A DNA stretch of 64,000 nucleotides from Hymenobacter sediminis (GTDB lineage: Bacteria > Bacteroidota > Bacteroidia > Cytophagales > Hymenobacteraceae), in assembly GCF_003231285.1 (NCBI RefSeq), contig NZ_QKNS01000007.1:62001-126000 (forward strand), given 5' to 3'. The notes beneath the pieces were generated by a model, which saw only the letters and a program-made list of their open reading frames with translations, did no database searches and was not told where the DNA came from. A program made the position numbers and the translations under genes. Shown piece after piece: positions 59,407 to 64,000 of this stretch; the stretch's first letter is position 1, and each line of letters starts with the position of its first letter.

Positions 59407-59844
59407 TTACTTTTTCAGTTGCATTTGGTAATGCTCAATATCAGCCTCCACGAACTTCTCGCCAACCTTTTCAAACCCATGCCGCTCATAGAAGCGCACG
59501 GCGGGCAGTTGGGCATTCAGATACACTGTAGCCTGGGGGTGGCTAGCCCGTACATCCTGCACCACGGCCGCCAGTAGCGCCGCTCCCACCTGCTGGTTGC
59601 GGTAGGCTTCTAGCACGGCAAAGCGCTCCAGCTTCACGCCCTTTTCCGTCACGCGCCAGCGGGCTGCGCCGCAGGGCGTACCATCATCGGTGCGGGCCAG
59701 GTAATGGGTAGCATCAGTGCGGTCGTGCGCGTCGTTTTCCAAGTCGGCAGGCACGTTTTGGCCTAGCACAAAAACGGTGTGGCGAACAGCCAGAGCCTCG
59801 TCGAGCTCGGATGACTGTGGAGAAGAAATGCGGCTTACCTGCAT
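59407..59844 (-). CDS. GNAT N-acetyltransferase
   Basis: 145 residues, ElaA/YjcF-like subgroup: HTVFVLGQNVPADLENDAHD and GTPCGAARWRV are typical, with the acetyl-CoA loop RFAVLEAYRNQQVGAALLAAVVQ (R/QxxGxA type) and YLNAQLPAVRFYERHGFEKVG at the C-terminus. The acceptor is unknown. Two more genes on the same strand flank it, separated by hairpins, so it is probably monocistronic. Confidence 0.9.
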   Translation of the reverse strand: MQVSRISSPQSSELDEALAVRHTVFVLGQNVPADLENDAHDRTDATHYLARTDDGTPCGAARWRVTEKGVKLERFAVLEAYRNQQVGAALLAAVVQDVRASHPQATVYLNAQLPAVRFYERHGFEKVGEKFVEADIEHYQMQLKK

Positions 59845-60118
59845 TGCAACGATATTCTAGAGGTAGTTATGACGTGGCTATCGCCAACGTTCGGATTCAC
59901 GACGAAGGTAGCCACTCCCCTTCGCCTTTGCCTAAAGTTGCTACCTAGTAGCTATACATTGCCCCGGTTCGACACCCAAGCCGCCCGACCAGTTGGCCTC
60001 ATGCTGACGTTTGGGGTTGTTGCAGGGGTAGGCGGACACTGTTCTGGCGGCGCGAACGACAATCGGCCGGCCGCCTCCATCGTTAGGCAGGGCTGCTGAC
60101 TAGTTATTGCAGTGCTGT

Positions 60119-60163
60119 AAATCAGCAAAACAGCCACCTAGTGGGTGGCTGTTTTGCTGATTT
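60119..60163 (-). terminator. Terminator of phoH
   Basis: AAATCAGCAAAACAGCCACC (60119-60138) pairs with GGTGGCTGTTTTGCTGATTT (60144-60163), a 20-bp stem 15 bp after the stop at 60178. Confidence 0.85.
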
Positions 60164-60177
60164 AATGCGGCTTGAGG

Positions 60178-61290
60178 CTACATCTGTTGCTCTTGATTTA
60201 CGGGCAGGTCGCGGGTACCATCGTCCTCGCGGCGAGCGTCGGGGTGCTTGCCGGGGTCGTGGTGGGCTACCTCATCCTGGCGCCGACGGTAGGACTGCTG
60301 ATACTCCCGGGGTGGGCGGTTGGCTTGATCCTTTTGCTGCTGCACATCAAACTTGTCGTAAGCCTGCACAATCTGCTTCACGAGGCGGTGACGCACCACG
60401 TCCTCCGAGGTCATTTCCACGAAGCCAATGTCCTTCACATCACGCAGAATATCCAAAGCCTGAATCAGACCCGATTTCTGCTTAGTGGGCAAGTCAATCT
60501 GGCTTCGGTCGCCGTTCACCATTACCTTGGCGTTCGGGCCCATGCGGGTCAGGAACATTTTCAGCTGGCTGGGCGTGGTGTTTTGGGCCTCATCCAGGAG
60601 CACAAAGGCATTGTTAAGCGTCCGGCCGCGCATGTAGGCCAGAGGCGCAATTTCAATGGTCTTGTTCTCGAGGTAGAACTTAAACTTCTCGGGCGGCAGC
60701 ATGTCTTCCAGCGCGTCGTAAATCGGGCGCAAGTAGGGGTCCACCTTCTCCTTCATGTCGCCGGGTAGGAAGCCCAGGCTTTCACCAGCTTCTACTACAG
60801 GACGCGAAATGATGATTTTTTTGACCTCCTTGTTTTTCAGTGCCCGAACGGCCAGCGCAACCGAAATGTAGGTTTTACCCGTACCGGCCGGCCCCAGCGC
60901 AAACACCAAGTCGTTCTTGAGCACGGCATCTACCAGGCGCTGCTGGTTGGCCGTTTTGGCTTTGATGACGCCACCTTTCGCCCCGAACAGAATTACATCG
61001 GGCGAGGCCGCCAACATCCGGTCCTGCTGATCTTCATCAGCTGTCGACAGGTATTGGCTTACAGTTTTATCGGTAATCTGGCCGTACTGGTGGTAATGCT
61101 CCAGCAGTGCCGACAGAATTTCATTGATGCGGCTAATCACGGCCGTCTGGCCCTGGATTTTGATTTCGTTGCCGCGGGAAATGATTTTACTACCCGGGAA
61201 GGCAGCTGCCAACTGGCGAATATTTTGATTGTCAGGCCCCAGGAATTCTACCAAGGACACATTTTCGAGCGTGATGACTTTCTCGACCAA
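60178..61290 (-). CDS. phoH: PhoH family protein
   Basis: 370 residues. An N-terminal KH-like part (about 10-60), then the PhoH ATPase with Walker A FALGPAGTGKTYISVA (about 130-145) and Walker B AFVLLDEAQNTTPSQLKMFLTR; later blocks VNGDRSQIDLP and RHRLVKQIVQAYD. The C-terminus has a Gln/Arg/Asp-rich disordered extension of about 45 residues. These are ATP-binding proteins, probably helicase or ribosome/RNA-linked. The start is a TTG at 61290; no ATG lies within reach in frame because a TAA precedes it closely. Confidence 0.92.
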   Translation of the reverse strand: MVEKVITLENVSLVEFLGPDNQNIRQLAAAFPGSKIISRGNEIKIQGQTAVISRINEILSALLEHYHQYGQITDKTVSQYLSTADEDQQDRMLAASPDVILFGAKGGVIKAKTANQQRLVDAVLKNDLVFALGPAGTGKTYISVALAVRALKNKEVKKIIISRPVVEAGESLGFLPGDMKEKVDPYLRPIYDALEDMLPPEKFKFYLENKTIEIAPLAYMRGRTLNNAFVLLDEAQNTTPSQLKMFLTRMGPNAKVMVNGDRSQIDLPTKQKSGLIQALDILRDVKDIGFVEMTSEDVVRHRLVKQIVQAYDKFDVQQQKDQANRPPREYQQSYRRRQDEVAHHDPGKHPDARREDDGTRDLPVNQEQQM

Positions 61291-61416
61291 ACTAGAGGGA
61301 ATTTAAGTGCGAAAGGAGAAGAAAAGAGCGAGCGGGCAGAACCCACGGAGCCTCCTGCATAAGGTAACAGCAAAAACGAGTGAATCGTTGCCGCTCCCGT
61401 TTCGCGGCAAAACACC

Positions 61417-61424
61417 TACTTTTG
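61417..61424 (+). promoter_or_regulatory. -7 element of the SAM hydroxide adenosyltransferase gene
   Basis: TACTTTTG matches TAnnTTTG exactly; the ATG lies 53 bases later at 61477. The -33 element is not clear. Confidence 0.5.
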
Positions 61425-61476
61425 CCGCCCCCGCAGGGGGCCTGGCAATAGTACGAATAACTCCGAATTTCCGGTC

Positions 61477-62259
61477 ATGGGCTTGATAACGTTTCTGTCT
61501 GACTTTGGGTACCGCGACCATTATGTGGCGGCCGTTAAGGCGCGGATTCTGCAGTTGGCCCCGCAGGTGCCGGTGCTGGATATTACCCACGGCATCGAGC
61601 CATTTAACATTGCCCATGCCCAGCATGTGCTCAGCTCCGTGTACCAAGATTTCCCGGCTGGCACGGTGCATTTGATTGGCGTGAACGATCAGGGCTCGCC
61701 CCGCGGTGCGTGGCACGCGGCTCGTTTTCAGGGCCACTACTTTGTCTCTGCCGACAATGGCCTCCTACCCCTGCTCTGCGACGGAAAGCCCGAAGAGATG
61801 GTACTGCTGAGCGCCGGCTCAGTTCCTACCCCTTCCCCCACCCGCGACTTGCTGGCACCCGCTGCCGTGCGCCTGGCGCAGGGCGAAGCTCTGGCTACCT
61901 TAGGCACTCCGGCCACGGAAGTATATCAGCTCCTGAACCGGCAACTGCGCCTGCAAGACAACCGCATTACGGGCCATGTGGTGCACGTTGACCACTACGG
62001 CAACCTGGTCACAGATATTACGCGCACAGCGGTAGAAGTTATTGGGCGCAACCGCCCCTTTACCATCCACTTTGCCCGCGAAACGGTCCGAGACATTGCT
62101 GTGCATTTTCAGGCTACCCCTCCCGGCGAGGCCGTCTGTGTGTTCAATAGTACTGACCAGCTCTGCATCGGCATCAATCAAGGAAATGCGTCGGAGTTGC
62201 TAGGCCTGTACTTTGACTCGCAGGTAGATGTGCGCTTCCCTTCTGACGGTCTCTCCTAG
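61477..62259 (+). CDS. SAM hydroxide adenosyltransferase (DUF62 family)
   Basis: 260 residues. ITFLSDFGYRDHYVAAVKARIL is the N-terminal family block (with the Asp of the active site), followed by VLDITHGIEPFNIAHAQHVL, VNDQGSPRGAWHAARFQGHYFVSADNGLL, and in the C-terminal domain VHVDHYGNLVTDI. The fold is that of fluorinases, but most bacterial members hydrolyse S-adenosylmethionine to adenosine and methionine with a Asp-Arg-His triad. There are no halogenase features visible. It is divergent from phoH. Confidence 0.88.
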   Translation: MGLITFLSDFGYRDHYVAAVKARILQLAPQVPVLDITHGIEPFNIAHAQHVLSSVYQDFPAGTVHLIGVNDQGSPRGAWHAARFQGHYFVSADNGLLPLLCDGKPEEMVLLSAGSVPTPSPTRDLLAPAAVRLAQGEALATLGTPATEVYQLLNRQLRLQDNRITGHVVHVDHYGNLVTDITRTAVEVIGRNRPFTIHFARETVRDIAVHFQATPPGEAVCVFNSTDQLCIGINQGNASELLGLYFDSQVDVRFPSDGLS

Positions 62260-62279
62260 CAAAATCCAACCACCAAAAT

Positions 62280-62322
62280 CGGCCTTAATAAGGCCTAAAC
62301 AAAGCTTTTGATTTTGTTTATT
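62280..62322 (+). terminator. Two small hairpins after the SAM hydrolase gene
   Basis: GGCCTT-AAT-AAGGCC is followed by an AAACAAA...TTTTGTTT pairing with a T-rich end, starting about 22 bp after the stop at 62259. Likely a weak terminator. Confidence 0.5.
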
Positions 62323-62406
62323 TATTATGTTAAGTAGCAAGCGCCATAATGGCATAGCCTACCTCATAATTCAACTGCGTCTCACTCTCTGTAATCTTTC
62401 CGATTT

Positions 62407-62721
62407 ATGCTGATCCGAATTGTGCGAATGACTTTTGAGCTGGACAGCGTGCCGGAATTTCTACAGATTTTTCGGAATTCAGAGCACCTAATCCGCCAAA
62501 TGCCAGGATGCCGGTTTCTGGAACTGTGGCAAGATGCAGATCAACCAGCTATTTTCTGCACGCACAGCCACTGGGACTCAGCCGATGCGCTGAATGCCTA
62601 CCGCCGCTCCGAACTGTTTGGGCAAGTGTGGCCCGCTACTAAAGCGCTGTTTGCTGCTCCCCCAGTGGCCTTTTCTGTCCATCAGGTAGATGCCGCCAGC
62701 CTACCTGTTGACGTGGCGTAA
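62407..62721 (+). CDS. Antibiotic biosynthesis monooxygenase (ABM) domain protein
   Basis: 104 residues, one dimeric alpha/beta ABM fold: MLIRIVRMTFELDSVPEFLQIF, then REMPGCRFLELW-like (IRQMPGCRFLELWQDADQP), HWDSADALNAYRRSELFGQVW, and a C-terminal strand. Typical small haem-degrading or quinone-monooxygenase-like proteins of this type have unknown substrates. It lies between the SAM hydrolase gene and hscB on the plus strand. Confidence 0.85.
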   Translation: MLIRIVRMTFELDSVPEFLQIFRNSEHLIRQMPGCRFLELWQDADQPAIFCTHSHWDSADALNAYRRSELFGQVWPATKALFAAPPVAFSVHQVDAASLPVDVA

Positions 62722-62842
62722 AGCTTACTCGGCGCCGATTGCTTTCATAGCCGGTGCCGTTTTCGCCAACCGGCTTATCCCTACCCCACCAGCCCGCGTA
62801 AAGGGTGAAAGCTATTTGCTTAGCCCCACCGCTTCCCAACGT

Positions 62843-63379
62843 ATGACGCCCGACTACTTCGAATTCTACGAGTTGCCCGAAACCTTCCGGCCCGACGAAG
62901 CCGCGCTAAAGCGCCGCTACTACGCCCTTAGCCGCGAGTACCACCCCGATTTTCACGCTACTGAAAGCCCCGAGCGCCAGCAAGAAATTCTGCAGTTAGC
63001 AACCCTGAACACCAATGCCTACCGCACCCTCTCCAATCCAGACCAGCGAATGGCCTACATTTTAGGGCGCCACGGACTGCTGGAAGAGGGAAAACAAGAG
63101 CTCCCCGCAGATTTTTTAATGGAAGTAATGGAGCTAAATGAGCAGCTCATGGAGTTGGAATTTGAGCCCGACCCGGCAACTGCTGAGCGGGTAGCTACGG
63201 AAGCCAACGCCCTGAGTGACACGCTCGATGCTGGCATTGAGCCTGTACTGGCTGGCTATGAAGGCTTACCCCACGATGCCCGCCCCCAGGCTCTGGAGCA
63301 GGTTCGAACCTACTACCTCAAAAAACGCTACCTATTGCGCATTCAAGAAAGTCTGGCTAAGTTTGCTGCCCGATCCTGA
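62843..63379 (+). CDS. hscB: Fe-S cluster co-chaperone HscB
   Basis: 178 residues from the ATG at 62843, where MTPDYFEFYELPETF starts; the longer frame from 62690 has an unconserved lead-in. A J domain at about 1-75 keeps the HPD motif in SREYHPDFHATE and NTNAYRTLSNPDQRMAYIL; the C-terminal helical domain (FLMEVMELNEQLME) binds the scaffold IscU. It stimulates the HscA chaperone in iron-sulfur cluster assembly. It stands away from the rest of an isc operon here. Confidence 0.93.
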   Translation: MTPDYFEFYELPETFRPDEAALKRRYYALSREYHPDFHATESPERQQEILQLATLNTNAYRTLSNPDQRMAYILGRHGLLEEGKQELPADFLMEVMELNEQLMELEFEPDPATAERVATEANALSDTLDAGIEPVLAGYEGLPHDARPQALEQVRTYYLKKRYLLRIQESLAKFAARS

Positions 63380-63403
63380 ACAACTGACCGAGTTGTTCCT
63401 CTT

Positions 63404-63485
63404 GCCCAGATGGCGGAATCGGTAGACGCGTTGGTCTCAAACACCAATACCGCAAGGTGTGCCGGTTCGACCCCGGCTCTGGGTA
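63404..63485 (+). tRNA. tRNA-Leu (anticodon CAA)
   Basis: Acceptor GCCCAGA pairs with TCTGGGT (one G-U); D arm GCGGAATCGGTAGACGC; anticodon stem TTGGT/ACCAA with loop CTCAAAC and anticodon CAA at 63438-63440; a long variable arm (TACCGCAAGGTGT); T arm GCCGGTTCGACCCCGGC. The 3' CCA is not encoded. Length of 82 bases is consistent with a class II tRNA; the codon read is UUG. Confidence 0.95.
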
Positions 63486-63511
63486 CTTTTGAGTGAGATA
63501 ACTCACTTTTC

Positions 63512-63559
63512 AGCCAAAAACCGGCCTTTCTGAGCAATCAGAGAGGCCGGTTTTTGGCT
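63512..63559 (+). terminator. Terminator after tRNA-Leu
   Basis: AGCCAAAAACCGGCCTTTCTGA and TCAGAGAGGCCGGTTTTTGGCT form a long stem (one mismatch) 27 bp beyond the tRNA. The T-run is inside the right arm. Confidence 0.75.
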
Positions 63560-63769
63560 TTTAGCGTTTACTCATGAAGTTCTCGGCAAGCATTTAGTCT
63601 AAACCACTCTATCCAGCACTATTCGCATCCTCATTTTACTACCCGTAGCTGAGCGGTTGTTCATTGACTAGGTCAATTCTATCTTCCCTTCTTATCTAAG
63701 ACAACCTCTTTTAAAGCTCGTTCTTCGGGCCGTGTCATTTGGTACCCCTCCCCCTATATCTTTAGGGCC

Positions 63770-64000
63770 ATGAGACACCTCTTCTCCGGCCTGCTCGTGG
63801 CCCCCGTGTTCTTGCTGGCTGCTCATGAGGCTCAAACCAAGCTCGTCCTGCCGTCGGCGAGCCCCACGGTTAAGATTCGTCAGAGCTTTTCCACTTCCTT
63901 TGTCGAGTTAAGCTATGGCCGGCCTTCCCTTAAGGGGCGCAAGGCCTTTGGCGACTTGGTACCCTATGACCAGGTCTGGCGCACGGGAGCGAATACGGCT
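63770..64000 (+). CDS. DUF2911 family secreted protein, 3' partial
   Basis: 77 codons visible; the gene runs off the window. It starts with a signal peptide (MRHLFSGLLVAPVFLLAAHEAQ) and goes on with the DUF2911 opening block: SFSTSFVELSYGRPSLKGRK followed by FGDLVPYDQVWRTGANTA. Proteins of this family are common in Bacteroidota envelopes, and their role is unknown. A near-consensus -7 box (TATCTTTA) lies about 10 bases before the ATG. Confidence 0.85.
   Translation, partial: MRHLFSGLLVAPVFLLAAHEAQTKLVLPSASPTVKIRQSFSTSFVELSYGRPSLKGRKAFGDLVPYDQVWRTGANTA

Noticed and set aside
61477..62259. A fluorinase or chlorinase
   Set aside because: The fold is shared, but no halide-binding loop is recognisable and there are no halometabolite genes nearby; SAM hydrolysis is the common function.
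63404..63600. Attachment site of an integrated element at tRNA-Leu
   Set aside because: No integrase gene and no repeat of the tRNA 3' end is visible in the remaining sequence.
1..64000. CRISPR arrays, phage genes or secretion-system islands
   Set aside because: No regularly spaced repeats, no cas-like proteins and no phage structural or integrase genes were seen.

Overview
The window reads as one continuous chromosomal stretch from a GC-rich, pigmented member of the Bacteroidota, most like Hymenobacter or a close Cytophagales relative. The evidence: type IX secretion (T9SS) C-terminal sorting domains on secreted enzymes, a CHU_C/gliding-motility type B sorting domain, Bacteroidota promoter elements of the form TAnnTTTG, a TonB-dependent receptor with a carboxypeptidase-like plug domain, a type-B cytochrome b succinate dehydrogenase, and carotenoid genes (crtB, crtI, crtW, crtZ) that fit a red or orange pigment. 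The species call is inference.

Layout. (1) 1-7657, plus strand: an alpha-mannan degradation locus with a GH76-like endo-mannanase (cut by the window edge), a GH92 lipoprotein whose general-acid Glu is replaced by Gln, a GH125 exo-alpha-1,6-mannosidase and a GtaA-like (DUF4965) protein. (2) 7658-14550: a decayed SDR gene, a secreted MBL-fold hydrolase, a secreted transglutaminase-like/repeat protein, a multidomain GH18 chitinase with a T9SS tail, then about 1.5 kb without a convincing gene, holding a possible sodC relic and an AT-rich island. (3) 14550-24840: fabD, a small lipoprotein, a large T9SS type B surface protein, the sdhCAB operon, an FMN reductase, a di-haem cytochrome c peroxidase and a tiny lipoprotein. 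(4) 24845-41572, minus strand: a nearly complete dcw cluster, mraZ-rsmH-ftsL-ftsI-murE-mraY-murD-ftsW-murG-murC-ftsQ-ftsA-ftsZ, without murF or ddl; a three-repeat MraZ operator and a promoter stand in front. (5) 41860-45170: a metal-handling set (HYC_CC_PP-like secreted protein, TonB-dependent receptor, secreted HMA protein). (6) 45238-55827: a LytTR response regulator, crtW, ispH, two envelope proteins of unknown role and a carotenoid block (crtB, crtI, an ECF sigma factor, a CarH-type MerR/B12 regulator, crtZ). (7) 56024-64000: enoyl-CoA hydratase, ComEC, GNAT, PhoH, SAM hydroxide adenosyltransferase, ABM protein, HscB, tRNA-Leu(CAA) and a partial DUF2911 gene.

How the parts work together. 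The mannan enzymes should trim and depolymerise yeast-type mannan, possibly phosphorylated mannan given the GH92 variant. The dcw block makes lipid II (the DNPR motif of MurE points to meso-diaminopimelate) and the divisome, under a self-regulating MraZ. The most interesting unit is the carotenoid block: the MerR protein carries the W-x9-EH and ExH residues that define adenosylcobalamin photoreceptors of the CarH type, and the ECF-sigma promoter in front of crtI-crtB has a direct repeat overlapping its -33/-7 spacer where such a repressor would bind. Together they suggest a B12-light switch acting through an ECF sigma factor on carotenoid synthesis.

Limits: families were recognised by eye from motifs; no database search or structure prediction was run.
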